Source: Aliagarivorans taiwanensis DSM 22990 (lineage in GTDB: Bacteria; Pseudomonadota; Gammaproteobacteria; Enterobacterales; Celerinatantimonadaceae). Taken from it: DNA of 64,000 nt. Position 1 is the stretch's first letter. Each line of letters opens with the position of its first letter. Positions 7,728 through 15,686 of the stretch are shown one piece after another. A model generated the notes under the pieces. It did no database searches and was not told where the DNA came from. It saw only the letters and a program-made list of their open reading frames with translations. Where the stretch lies: the NCBI RefSeq assembly GCF_000429505.1, contig NZ_AUBZ01000010.1, positions 1 to 64,000 of the forward strand, read 5' to 3'. The translations under genes and the position numbers were made by a program.

Positions 7728-10058
7728 ATGTTCAGGCGACAGCGGCGTTCTTGGCCAAAGCCGGCACGTAAGCCCAAATGGGGGCAGCGTTTGGTTTGGT
7801 TGGTGTTTTTATTGGCGGTGGGTTTTTTCAGCTATCGGGTGTTTGCCGATGAGTTGGCTTATCGTGGCGAGGCAAATGCGCACGGGCTGGATCGGCAGCT
7901 GTTTGGCCTAGTGCTGAGTGGTGATAGCGGCTCCCAAGCGGCGCTACAGTTAAGCACTGATGTGAGTATTACGGTGAGCGGGATGCTCAGCCGAGCGGTG
8001 GTCAAGCAGCAGTTTGTTAACGATAGCAACCAGTGGCAGCAAGGGCGTTATGTGTTTCCCTTACCGACCAACGCTGCGGTGGATCGCCTCAAGCTGTGGA
8101 TTGGTGAGCGCTTTATCGAGGGGGAGATCCAAACCAAGCAGCGGGCGCGCGAGCAATATACTCAAGCCCAGCAGCAGGGCAAAAAAGCCAGCTTGGTGGA
8201 GCAGCATCGCCCAAATATCTTCTCCACCGAGGTAGCGAACATCGCCCCGGGCGAGACGGTGGTAGTGGAGATTGAGTACCAGCAGATGCTCGATTACCGC
8301 GATGGTGAGTTTAGCCTGCGCTTCCCCTCCACCGTGGGGCCTCGTTACATCCCCGGTGTACCGTTAATCTCAGCCGCGCCAGTAACTGCTTTGCAAAGCC
8401 ATGACCGGGACCAGCCGCAAGATAACCAAGATAACTATGAAGCTAAAGCCAACGCGGAGCTCGCTCGCGAGCCAACCCCGCACAATGCCTTTGGCAAAAC
8501 CGTGCAGGCCTCCCACTCCACAGTATTCTCTGAACTTGGTTGGGGCCTTGCTACGGATCAAGTGCCTGATGCGCCGCTGATTACCCCATTCTATCGCCGC
8601 GATGATGCCAGCGAGCTTGGACTTTCAATCGCGGTACTGCTGGATATGGGGCTGCCATTGGCAAGCATCGACAGCAACTTTGCGATTAACCGCGAGGCAC
8701 TCAGCGATCATCGTTATCAGGTGAGCTTGGCGCAAAGCGCTATCAGCGACCGTGACTTTGTGCTGCGCTGGCAGCCAAGGCCCAGTGCTGCGCCGCGCGC
8801 CGCGCTGTTTCGCGAGGCCCAGCACCCACGGGGCGACTTTGCCTTGGCGATGATTATGCCGCCGCAGCCTCAGCAGCAAGGGGCGGACTCTCAAGCAACT
8901 TTGCCGCGTCATTTGACCTTTGTACTGGATATCTCTGGCTCGATGCACGGCGAGTCGATGCGCCAGGCGCGTCTGGCCCTGCTCGATGGTTTGGCGCGCT
9001 TAAAACCCGACGACACCTTTAGTTTGATTGTGTTTAACCATCAGGCAGCGCGCTTTGGCTCGGTGGCAATGCCTGCCGACGAGAAACACTTGGCCAGAGC
9101 CCATGCCTTTGTGCGCAGTCTTAAGGCCGATGGCGGCACCGAGATCGCCGGCGCACTAGCCCTTACCTTTGCCCAGCCGCAAGATCCCGAGCGGCTGGAG
9201 CAGGTGGTGTTTATCACCGATGGCAGCGTGGGCAACGAGCAGCAACTGTTTACAATGATTGAGCGCGACAAGCAGCAGCGGCGGCTGTTTATGGTGGGCA
9301 TTGGCACAGCGCCCAATGGCTATTTTATGCGCCGGGCCGCGCGCGTGGGGCAGGGTAGCTATACCTTTATCGCCCAGCAATCAGAGGTGCAGCGCCAAAT
9401 GCAGCGCCTGTTCGCCAAACTCAGTCAGCCGGTGATGCACAACCTTAGCGTGAGTTGGCTTGATGAACAGGGCGTGCGTCAGGCGGCCGATTACTGGCCT
9501 CGACCCTTGCCGGATCTGTATCAAAGTGAGCCTTTGTTAGTCAGTGTGAAGGTGCCCGCAAACGTGTCGGCGCTTGAGATCCAAGGGCAGGGGCTGAGTC
9601 AGCCTTGGCTGCATCGCATCGAGCTGGTCCAAGCGGCAAGCGGTGAGGGTATCGCGGTGCAGTGGGCCAGAGAGCAGATCGCCAGTATTAAGTTAGATAG
9701 TGAGCTGGAGCGCGAGCAAAAGCGCCAGCAGATCCAACAGCTGGGTTTGGATTTCCACCTAGTGACCGACCACACCAGCTTGATCGCGGTGGATAAAACC
9801 CCCAGCCGCCCACTCGATACACCGCTGGCCTTTGAGCAAGTGGCGCCGCATATGCCTGCGGGCTGGAACATGAACTCAGCCAAGCTGCTACAAACCGGGC
9901 TAGGCAGCCGGACTCAGGTTCTCGCCGGTGTGATCCTCTGCTTGCTGGCTTGGCGGCTCTGGTTGGCGAGTAAGGGGTTGGCTGGAAAGGGGGTGGTGAG
10001 TAAGGGGTTAGTCGGTAAAGGGCTAAGCGGACGCGGCGCTAACCGGGAGAGCGCGTGA
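7728..10058 (+). CDS. Marine proteobacterial sortase target protein (VIT + VWA domains)
   Basis: Protein of 776 residues matching the layout of the TIGR03788-type sortase substrate. It has an N-terminal signal/membrane segment (residues about 20-40), a VIT domain (about 75-190), a VWA domain opening with DISGS (Asp401 onward, MIDAS motif) and continuing through GGTEI and ITDGS, then a beta-rich region. Near the end, LLQTG (720-724) looks like an LPXTG-type sorting motif, followed by a hydrophobic segment. After the anchor is an unusual Lys-Gly-rich repeat tail (748-770). CAGGAG at 7714-7719 supports the start. The next gene is the dedicated sortase. Probably displayed on the periplasmic or outer face; its role is unknown. 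Confidence 0.88.
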   Translation: MFRRQRRSWPKPARKPKWGQRLVWLVFLLAVGFFSYRVFADELAYRGEANAHGLDRQLFGLVLSGDSGSQAALQLSTDVSITVSGMLSRAVVKQQFVNDSNQWQQGRYVFPLPTNAAVDRLKLWIGERFIEGEIQTKQRAREQYTQAQQQGKKASLVEQHRPNIFSTEVANIAPGETVVVEIEYQQMLDYRDGEFSLRFPSTVGPRYIPGVPLISAAPVTALQSHDRDQPQDNQDNYEAKANAELAREPTPHNAFGKTVQASHSTVFSELGWGLATDQVPDAPLITPFYRRDDASELGLSIAVLLDMGLPLASIDSNFAINREALSDHRYQVSLAQSAISDRDFVLRWQPRPSAAPRAALFREAQHPRGDFALAMIMPPQPQQQGADSQATLPRHLTFVLDISGSMHGESMRQARLALLDGLARLKPDDTFSLIVFNHQAARFGSVAMPADEKHLARAHAFVRSLKADGGTEIAGALALTFAQPQDPERLEQVVFITDGSVGNEQQLFTMIERDKQQRRLFMVGIGTAPNGYFMRRAARVGQGSYTFIAQQSEVQRQMQRLFAKLSQPVMHNLSVSWLDEQGVRQAADYWPRPLPDLYQSEPLLVSVKVPANVSALEIQGQGLSQPWLHRIELVQAASGEGIAVQWAREQIASIKLDSELEREQKRQQIQQLGLDFHLVTDHTSLIAVDKTPSRPLDTPLAFEQVAPHMPAGWNMNSAKLLQTGLGSRTQVLAGVILCLLAWRLWLASKGLAGKGVVSKGLVGKGLSGRGANRESA
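9969..10037 (+). repeat. Short in-frame repeat encoding a Lys-Gly-rich tail
   Basis: Degenerate units of about 12-15 bp built on AGTAAGGGGTTG / GGTAAAGGGCTAAGC encode residues 748-770 of the sortase target, a series of K-G-L or K-G-V steps. It lies after the hydrophobic anchor, where sortase substrates usually carry only a few basic residues. Confidence 0.7.
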
Positions 10059-10627
10059 TGGACTGTCCGGTGACACGTACCCTCGCGGTGATCCTGCTGC
10101 TCTCCGGCATCGGCTTGTTGGGCCAAGGTGCTTACATCCAACTCAAGGCCCAACTCGCCCAGTGGTTGATCAATGATGCTTGGCGTCAGCAGTTGGCAAC
10201 AGGCAGCTGGCACAAGCCTTGGTCGTGGGCCGATACCCATCCGGTGGCGAAGTTAAACCTGCCCGGCAGCAACAAGCCTTTGTTGGTGCTAAGTGGGGCC
10301 AATGGTCGCAACCTGGCCTTTGGCCCAACCTTGCAGCAGTCTACTTCCGCGCCGGGAGAGCCGGGCAACGTGGTGATCTTTGGCCACAACGATACCCACT
10401 TTGCCAATCTGGACCAGCTCGAGCGCGGCCAGCAACTGCTGCTACAAGACGCTCAAGGCAATGAGCTGCGCTACCGGGTCAGCGGCCTGTATGTGGTGAA
10501 CCAGTACGACACGATTTGGGCGCAGCAGAGCGATGAGTCCTTGCTCACGCTGATCACCTGCTACCCCTTCTCCAGCGCATCTTGGGGAGGCGAGCTGCGT
10601 TATGTGGTGCGGGCTAGCAAGGTGTAG
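10058..10627 (+). CDS. Class GN sortase
   Basis: Sortase of 189 residues, the partner of the VIT/VWA protein upstream. An N-terminal membrane segment (residues about 5-25) precedes the catalytic domain. The three catalytic residues are visible: His110 in VVIFGHNDTHF, Cys168 in LTLITCYPF and Arg181 in ELRYVV. The transpeptidase is expected to cut the sorting motif of its substrate on the periplasmic face of the inner membrane; the acceptor in Gram-negative cells is not established. The ATG at 10058 overlaps the upstream TGA by one base (TGATG), implying coupled translation and a dedicated one-substrate system. A GTG at 10055 is the alternative start. Confidence 0.92.
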   Translation: MDCPVTRTLAVILLLSGIGLLGQGAYIQLKAQLAQWLINDAWRQQLATGSWHKPWSWADTHPVAKLNLPGSNKPLLVLSGANGRNLAFGPTLQQSTSAPGEPGNVVIFGHNDTHFANLDQLERGQQLLLQDAQGNELRYRVSGLYVVNQYDTIWAQQSDESLLTLITCYPFSSASWGGELRYVVRASKV

Positions 10628-10679
10628 TCTGCTATCTATGAGGACTTTCAGGCTATGAAAATTCTTGAGAGCTTAGATA

Positions 10680-10700
10680 AGCGTCAGATTGACTGACGCT
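10680..10700 (+). terminator. Possible terminator hairpin after the sortase gene
   Basis: AGCGTCAG / CTGACGCT, 8-bp perfect arms with a 5-base loop, between the convergent sortase and pirin genes. No T-tract follows on either strand. Confidence 0.4.
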
Positions 10701-10716
10701 ATAGTCGTTAGTCGGT

Positions 10717-11541
10717 TCAGACTTCAGTTAGCACTCCATCTTGATAGTCTTTAACCGCCTGATCGATCTCTTGTTGGGTGTTCATCACAAACGGCCCCCA
10801 GTGAACCACCCGTTCGGCAATCGGCTCTCCGGCGAGCAGCAGTAGGCCGGCGTTTTCCAGGTCGAGGTTAATCTCATCCCCTTCGCCGAAGAACAGCATG
10901 TTGCCCCGTGAGTAGCTGACGCCTGCATGGCTTACCTGACCCTGATAGATATACGCCATCGCCTTGAAGCTGGCGTTCACCGGCAATGTCAGTGCGCCAT
11001 CGCCATGAACATCGGCTAGTAGCATCGGTACGGCCGGGTTCGCCAGTGGCCCTTGTTGTCCGGCGAGCGAGCCAGCGATCAGTTTGGCCTGCAGTTTGTC
11101 GCCTAGCGTGATGCTGGGAATCGTCTCGGGCTGGAAGTCTCGGTAGTCCGCCGCTTGCATCTTCTTTGCTGCCGGCAGGTTGATCCACAGCTGAAAGCCA
11201 TGCATCGCGCCATCGGTGGCGATGGGCAGCTCCGAGTGGATGATCCCACGTCCGGCACTCATCCATTGGGCGCCGCCATCGCGCAACTCGCCAACGTTAC
11301 CGAGGTGATCCTGATGGCGGAAGTGGCCATGCAGCATATAGGTGAGGGTTTCTATGCCGCGGTGAGGATGCGGGGGAAAGCCGCCAATGTAGTCTTTTGA
11401 TTCGTCGGCTTTCAGCTCATCAAGCATCAAGAACGGGTCCATAAGATGCTGATGAAAACCGGCGATGCGTTGGATCTTAACGCCATCACCATCACGAGTG
11501 GCGTGGGATGCCTTGCTGGAAACAATCGGGCGAACAGTCAT
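10717..11541 (-). CDS. Pirin family protein
   Basis: Bicupin of 274 residues. The N-terminal cupin carries the metal-binding motifs: FPPHPHRGIETLTYML gives the two first histidines, and AGRGIIHSELP gives the His-x-Glu pair. The C-terminal cupin is shorter and ends near LLAGEPIAERVVHWGPFVMN, a typical pirin ending. Bacterial pirins bind Fe or other divalent metals, and some act as quercetin dioxygenases or modulate pyruvate dehydrogenase; the role here is not decided by context. A strong GAGGAG lies upstream of the ATG. Single-gene unit. Confidence 0.93.
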   Translation of the reverse strand: MTVRPIVSSKASHATRDGDGVKIQRIAGFHQHLMDPFLMLDELKADESKDYIGGFPPHPHRGIETLTYMLHGHFRHQDHLGNVGELRDGGAQWMSAGRGIIHSELPIATDGAMHGFQLWINLPAAKKMQAADYRDFQPETIPSITLGDKLQAKLIAGSLAGQQGPLANPAVPMLLADVHGDGALTLPVNASFKAMAYIYQGQVSHAGVSYSRGNMLFFGEGDEINLDLENAGLLLLAGEPIAERVVHWGPFVMNTQQEIDQAVKDYQDGVLTEV

Positions 11542-11836
11542 GGTGATTCTCCTCTTCTGTTAATCGCTAAGCTCTGTTGATGATTAAGAGCGTCGATGCT
11601 GTAAGGCTAGTCTTAGTAAAATCGAAAGAAAATCGCATTAATTAGCCAAAAGAGTTCGCAAAAATAGAATTGTGTAAACAGTGAGCTGTCGCTGAGTTCT
11701 GCAGCTTGCGTTTGGTGGCGGCTTTTGTCATCAACCTGCACCTGCTAAGCTGTTGTCTTATATGGATATCTTTTCAAGTTACTGGGTGCAGTAGACGTGC
11801 AGAAAGAGTGGCTTTTCGATGTTGGGAGCGGCGTAA
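11542..11836. other. Intergenic region with no recognised gene
   Basis: 295 bases between the divergent pirin and uncharacterised 135-residue genes. AT-rich in the middle; presumably holds both promoters, but I see no clear operator or RNA structure. Confidence 0.5.
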
Positions 11837-12244
11837 GTGATTGAGATGGTCACCACCATTTCACTGTGGGAGCTCGGAAAACATGCGATCTCGTGGGTCA
11901 GCAATCTGCGGCGAGCCAAACTCGCGCGGCGCCAGCAGTCCTTAAACGCCTTGCGCCAAGTGGTGGTGGCTGCGCAGAAAACCCAAATCTACCTGCAGCA
12001 TCTAGATCAGCATGGTGACGAACTAATGGAGCAGCAGCTGGCCTTGGCTGAACAGTGGACCGCGCTTAGCTTCGAGCTGGATGACCTCGGCCTGGGTAAG
12101 CTGGCTAGCCGCTGTCGGATGCGTGGTAGCGAGTGGGCCAGCTTCGCTGATGCGCCCGCAGAACAAACGGAAATACTCACCATGGGCTTGGCGCGCTTAC
12201 AGCGCGATGCCCTGGAGATACTGGATCAACTCAACGGCGAATAG
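11837..12244 (+). CDS. Uncharacterised helical protein
   Basis: Protein of 135 residues that I do not recognise. It appears almost wholly alpha-helical and soluble, with a basic N-terminal segment (NLRRAKLARRQQSL) and an acidic, Leu-rich second half; no signal peptide, no Cys pair and no catalytic motif can be seen. The GTG at 11837 has GGGAG (11824-11828) at good spacing; an ATG at 11846 is the alternative. It is followed after 21 bases by a SAM-dependent methyltransferase in the same direction, so the two probably form an operon; the methyltransferase could act on this protein or in the same pathway, but that is a guess. Confidence 0.6.
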   Translation: MIEMVTTISLWELGKHAISWVSNLRRAKLARRQQSLNALRQVVVAAQKTQIYLQHLDQHGDELMEQQLALAEQWTALSFELDDLGLGKLASRCRMRGSEWASFADAPAEQTEILTMGLARLQRDALEILDQLNGE

Positions 12245-12265
12245 CATTGATTACAGGAGTGAGCA

Positions 12266-12937
12266 ATGAGCACTGCGCAAGAGATACTCGGTGAAGCCCT
12301 GCAGGCCTTTTATCTGGGCGATAAGCAAGCGTGTATTGATGTTCATACCCAAGGACAAGCCACAGAGTCGTTGCCGGTCTCCCTGTTTTTTCGCGATGCT
12401 GAACACTATCCGATAGACGAAGTGGCGCTCACCCTATGCCGTGGCAGGGTGTTAGATGTGGGGGCCGGAGTAGGCTTACACGCTTTGCACCTACAACGGC
12501 AAGGCCTGGAAGTGAGTGCGCTGGATGCCTCGGGCGCGGCCTGCGCCATTATGCGCTTGCGCGGAGTAAACTCGATTATCCGCGGCGATATCTTCAAGCA
12601 ATCCCTGCCGCACAATTTCGACACTTGGCTGATGCTGGGTCGCAGCGTCGGTCTGGCAGGATCCTTGGTGGGGCTACAGCGGCTGCTGCAGCTGGCCTAT
12701 ATCAACCTCAATGAGAATGGCTTGGTGGTGTTGAACTCCTATCTGGGGCCGGAGCGTCAGCCGCAGATCCGTCAGATGAGCTTTGAGTATGGCGGCCAGT
12801 GTAGCGAGCCATTGCCGTGGTTGGATGTGGACTATAGCACCTTGGCCGAGCTGGCCGATCAGCAGGGCTTTGAGTGCGATGTACTGCGCACAGAAGATGA
12901 CGGTAACTATTTGGCTGTGCTCAACAAGTTGACCTAG
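12266..12937 (+). CDS. Class I SAM-dependent methyltransferase
   Basis: Protein of 223 residues with a Rossmann-type methyltransferase core. Motif I is VLDVGAGVGLHALHLQ (from about residue 62), the acidic end of strand 2 is VSALDAS, and motif III/IV regions follow (DTWLMLGRSVGLAGS, then NGLVVLNSYLG). No substrate-specific signature is evident; small molecules or proteins are both possible. Start supported by CAGGAG nine bases before the ATG. Second gene of a probable operon with the uncharacterised helical protein. Confidence 0.82.
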   Translation: MSTAQEILGEALQAFYLGDKQACIDVHTQGQATESLPVSLFFRDAEHYPIDEVALTLCRGRVLDVGAGVGLHALHLQRQGLEVSALDASGAACAIMRLRGVNSIIRGDIFKQSLPHNFDTWLMLGRSVGLAGSLVGLQRLLQLAYINLNENGLVVLNSYLGPERQPQIRQMSFEYGGQCSEPLPWLDVDYSTLAELADQQGFECDVLRTEDDGNYLAVLNKLT

Positions 12938-13053
12938 TGGCTACCTTCTGTCTGGTTTTGCTTACAGCTTGAAACGCGAGCTGCACCTTTCATCTGAGCC
13001 CGAAACCGATCTTTGCGGTTCTTCTCTCGTATCCGGGATGAGGAGGATACGTG

Positions 13054-13377
13054 ATGAAATATTTACTCTCTTTAGCCTTAGTTGGGCTGGTAAGCGCATG
13101 CAGTACCGTCAGTGAGCCTCGCTACTCATTGGTCGGTTATGACAACAGCAGTCAATGGATGGTGACTGAAGATCGGAGCTGTAAGGTGAATCGGTTCTAC
13201 GTTGGCCAAGCGCAGTCGGTGAACTGGACTGGCCCGTGTTTCGACGGCTTTGCCATTGGGAAAGGGCGACTGGATGTCATTAACCAACAGGGCGACGGCT
13301 ATTATGCCTATGCCTGTTTGCAGCCCGATCATTGGCGCTCAGAGTGCCTGATGGGCGGGGGCGGCCGTGGACATTAA
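13054..13377 (+). CDS. Small predicted lipoprotein
   Basis: Protein of 107 residues with a signal peptide ending in the lipobox VSAC (Cys16), so probably lipid-anchored. The mature part has four cysteines (around SCKVN, GPCFDG, YACLQ and SECLM) that could form two disulfides in the periplasm, and a Gly-rich end. I do not recognise the family. GAGGAGG lies just upstream; the preceding in-frame GTG (13051) is an alternative start that changes nothing functional. Confidence 0.75.
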   Translation: MKYLLSLALVGLVSACSTVSEPRYSLVGYDNSSQWMVTEDRSCKVNRFYVGQAQSVNWTGPCFDGFAIGKGRLDVINQQGDGYYAYACLQPDHWRSECLMGGGGRGH

Positions 13378-13398
13378 CCTTGGCTGCAATAAAACCAA

Positions 13399-13415
13399 GG
13401 GAGGCTTAGCCTCCC
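13399..13415. terminator. Bidirectional terminator
   Basis: GGGAGGC / GCCTCCC, 7-bp perfect arms with a 3-base loop, followed by CTTTC on the plus strand and by TTGGTTTTA on the minus strand. It lies between the convergent lipoprotein and cytochrome b561 genes. Confidence 0.65.
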
Positions 13416-13423
13416 CTTTCACA

Positions 13424-13978
13424 TTAGCGCCCGAGCATCCGCTTTAGGGTATTGTCTTTATCGATGACATGATGTTTGAGCGCACCGGCCACATGCAGCA
13501 CTAAGCTTACCAGCAACACCTTAGCGGCAATGCCATGCACGCTGTGGAACAGCTCGGCCAGCTCCTTGTTGATGGGCATATTGCGCTGCGGGTTGTCGGG
13601 CATTGGGTTGTGAGGGAACAGCTCAAGGCCAAACAGCTGCAAGCCGTGTCCTCCCATCGCCGACATCAGCATGCCCGAGAGTGGCATCAATATGGTGGAG
13701 ATAATCAGCAACCAGTGAACCAGCTTAGACAGTGCGCGTTCCCACTGCTGGTGGCTGGGTAGGGCGCTTGGCCAACCGTTCTTTATTCGCCAGCCGACCC
13801 GGACCACGGCAAACAGCACCACCAAGATGCCGAAGGACTTATGCCAGCTATAGAGTGGATAGACCTTGTTGGTGGCCATATACCAGCCGACACCCCAAAG
13901 GGCGATAATCGTTAGGGCGATCAGCCAATGTAGACCGCGGGTGGTGTGGCTAAGTTTGTCGCTACTGTCCAATTCCAT
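13424..13978 (-). CDS. Cytochrome b561 (YodB/CybB type)
   Basis: Inner-membrane di-haem cytochrome b of 184 residues with four membrane segments. Candidate haem-ligand histidines are in TRGLHWLIAL (helix 1), LYSWHKSFG (start of helix 2), FHSVHGIAAK and SLVLHVAGALKHH (helix 4). The family passes electrons between quinol and other acceptors, and the E. coli homologue CybB is a superoxide:ubiquinone oxidoreductase. CAGGAGAG before the ATG supports the start. Its 5' side faces the decayed DUF2798 region. Confidence 0.9.
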   Translation of the reverse strand: MELDSSDKLSHTTRGLHWLIALTIIALWGVGWYMATNKVYPLYSWHKSFGILVVLFAVVRVGWRIKNGWPSALPSHQQWERALSKLVHWLLIISTILMPLSGMLMSAMGGHGLQLFGLELFPHNPMPDNPQRNMPINKELAELFHSVHGIAAKVLLVSLVLHVAGALKHHVIDKDNTLKRMLGR

Positions 13979-14057
13979 TTGCTAACTCTCCTGCATCTTG
14001 AGGTTGTTTGGGATATATAGTAACTAGCCGGCGCGAAGAATTTATTAACATCGATAA

Positions 14058-14189
14058 CAGATTAGCGACTTTGTCGTGCGTTGGGCTCAGGCCTACCTGG
14101 TTGCCTGGCCGATTGCCTTCAGTTTTATGTTGCTGTTTGGCAAGCCGATCCATCGGATGGCTGAGCGACTATGTTCGCGTACGCGGTGA
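14058..14189 (+). pseudogene. DUF2798 family remnant (C-terminal part only)
   Basis: A 43-codon stretch ending at the TGA 14187-14189 reads WAQAYLVAWPIAFSFMLLFG followed by KPIHRMAERL, the very typical second membrane segment and tail of DUF2798 membrane proteins (usual length about 75-80 residues). The frame is closed upstream by TAA at 14055-14057 and has no good start; a different frame just upstream reads EFINIDNRL, which resembles the segment expected before it. This looks like a decayed gene whose first half is lost or frame-shifted. Confidence 0.6.
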
Positions 14190-14321
14190 TCGGGCTCACA
14201 ACTTGGTAAACTGGAGCGTAACCATCCTCAGTAAAATCAAACAGATACCCTTGAGCCGTTTAGTCAGCCTTCGATGTAGTACTCCACTACTACCGACCCC
14301 GTAACCGGGAGGTTTACAGTG

Positions 14322-14339
14322 AGTGTGATGTTACACACT
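14322..14339. promoter_or_regulatory. Small dyad upstream of the DJ-1/PfpI gene
   Basis: AGTGTG / CACACT with a 6-base gap, 17 bases before the ATG at 14356. It could be an operator or a translational hairpin next to the AAGGAG. It resembles half of a CRP site (TGTGA) but the second half does not fit. Confidence 0.3.
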
Positions 14340-14355
14340 TGTTAAGGAGAACCTA

Positions 14356-14916
14356 ATGGCTAAGGTACTGATCATTGCAGGCGACTTTGTTGAAGACTAC
14401 GAGTTGATGGTGCCGTTTCAGGCGCTACAAGCGATGGGGCACGAGGTATCCGCAGTATGCCCTGACAAACAAGCCGGCGAGCAGATCCGCACGGCAATCC
14501 ACGATTTTGAGGGCGACCAGACCTACACCGAAAAGCCCGGTCATAACTTCACCTTGAACGCCGGCTTTGCCGATATCCAAGTAGCGGAGTTTGATGCGCT
14601 GCTGATCCCCGGCGGCCGTGCGCCGGAGTATCTGCGGCTAAACGCCGAGGTGCTGGAGTGGTTGCAGTACTTTGCTAAGGCCGATAAGCCCATCGCCGCT
14701 ATCTGCCATGGCGCGCAGTTGCTAACTGCTGCAGGGTTGGTGGAAGGTAAGCGCGTATCCGCCTATCCCGCCTGCGCCGCAGAGGTAACTGCCGCAGGGG
14801 GCGACTACGCAGACATTGCCATCGACCAAGCAGTCACCGATGGCAAATTAGTCACCGCACCGGCCTGGCCGGCTCATCCTGCCTGGTTGGCCCAGTTTAA
14901 TCAGCTGCTCGACTAA
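14356..14916 (+). CDS. DJ-1/PfpI family protein
   Basis: Protein of 186 residues of the class I glutamine amidotransferase-like DJ-1/PfpI superfamily. The nucleophile elbow AAICHGAQ gives Cys117-His118, and the Glu that tunes the cysteine is in GDFVEDYE near residue 13. The sequence is close to the PfpI/YhbO/YraA type described as cysteine peptidases, chaperones or protein/nucleotide deglycases; the exact activity is disputed for the family. AAGGAG lies just before the ATG. Single-gene unit preceded by the DUF2798 remnant. Confidence 0.9.
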   Translation: MAKVLIIAGDFVEDYELMVPFQALQAMGHEVSAVCPDKQAGEQIRTAIHDFEGDQTYTEKPGHNFTLNAGFADIQVAEFDALLIPGGRAPEYLRLNAEVLEWLQYFAKADKPIAAICHGAQLLTAAGLVEGKRVSAYPACAAEVTAAGGDYADIAIDQAVTDGKLVTAPAWPAHPAWLAQFNQLLD

Positions 14917-14986
14917 AGTTGTAGGGTACTTAACAGGACTTGGCGGCATGCTTAGACATCGGTTTGTCGCCAAGTAAGGCTGCGCT

Positions 14987-15310
14987 ATGTGTGAGATCTA
15001 CTCCGGGGCCGAGCCCGAACTATTTGAGCTAAAGAGCCGCTCCATCCGCGTCGATGGCGTGGTCACCAGTATTCGATTGGAGGCGATCTTTTGGCAGTTA
15101 CTAGAAGAGATTGCCGAAGATGCCGATCTGAGCTTGGCGGTGTTTATCACCCGGATCTACCGTGAGGTGCTAGCCAAAGACGGCAAGGTGGGCAACTTTA
15201 GCTCATTGCTGCGGGTGGCTTGCACCACGTATCTCAACCAAGGGCGACGCTTGCAATTGCGTCCATCGCTGCGGACCAGCGGCGACGAAGCACAGCCTTT
15301 GCTCAGTTAA
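14987..15310 (+). CDS. Ribbon-helix-helix domain protein
   Basis: Protein of 107 residues. The part KSRSIRVDGVVTSIRLEAIFWQLLEEIAED followed by SLAVFITRIYREV matches the RHH_4-type domain: a short beta strand for DNA contact (SIRVDGVVTSIRLE) and two helices. A C-terminal segment rich in Arg and Leu follows. It is probably a small DNA-binding regulator, but targets are unknown. No toxin-like partner is next to it, so an antitoxin role is not supported. Confidence 0.7.
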   Translation: MCEIYSGAEPELFELKSRSIRVDGVVTSIRLEAIFWQLLEEIAEDADLSLAVFITRIYREVLAKDGKVGNFSSLLRVACTTYLNQGRRLQLRPSLRTSGDEAQPLLS

Positions 15311-15443
15311 CCGAACAATTGCCGTGCAAATCCTGGGCAAAAAAAGCGCAAAGCCGCAGGGCTTAACAGAACCTGGCTTTGTCACTTGCAAGTGGGTCAG
15401 GGCGGTTTACTCTGAATGCAGGCTTAGTTTCGGAGATCCCCTT

Positions 15444-15686
15444 ATGCCCTTCTCTAAAGATGTACTGAACGAACTTAACCTGCTTCTTAAATTCGACGCC
15501 AGCAGCCAGCAAACCGGTATCAAGGTGAGCAGCGATGCCGCGCCGGAGATGGTTGCGGCCGCCAAAGGCCTATTCGACAAAGGCCTGTGCACCCGCGATG
15601 ATGGCGGCTACCTGACCGATCTCGGTAACGAAGTACTCAACCACCTGGCCCATATCGACAGCGTAATGGCGCCGGTGACCAGTTAG
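15444..15686 (+). CDS. TIGR02647-type small putative DNA-binding protein
   Basis: Protein of 80 residues beginning [18 protein letters not shown], with [20 protein letters not shown] and [11 protein letters not shown]. It fits the TIGR02647 family of small gammaproteobacterial proteins annotated as DNA-binding, with a winged-helix-like arrangement. The ATG at 15444 is preferred over upstream in-frame starts because it matches the family N-terminus and has CGGAG at 15431-15435. Its last four bases overlap the convergent sfsA gene. Confidence 0.8.
   Translation: MPFSKDVLNELNLLLKFDASSQQTGIKVSSDAAPEMVAAAKGLFDKGLCTRDDGGYLTDLGNEVLNHLAHIDSVMAPVTS

Noticed and set aside
14008-14304. Open frame of 98 codons upstream of the DJ-1/PfpI gene
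   Set aside because: The composition is unlike a protein (clusters of Cys, Arg and Leu), there is no ribosome site, and it overlaps the DUF2798 remnant read in another frame.
14322-14339. CRP binding site
   Set aside because: One half matches TGTGA, but the other half does not give TCACA at the right distance.
14987-15310. Antitoxin of a toxin-antitoxin pair
   Set aside because: The ribbon-helix-helix protein has no small toxin-like gene beside it; the next gene is a TIGR02647-type protein.
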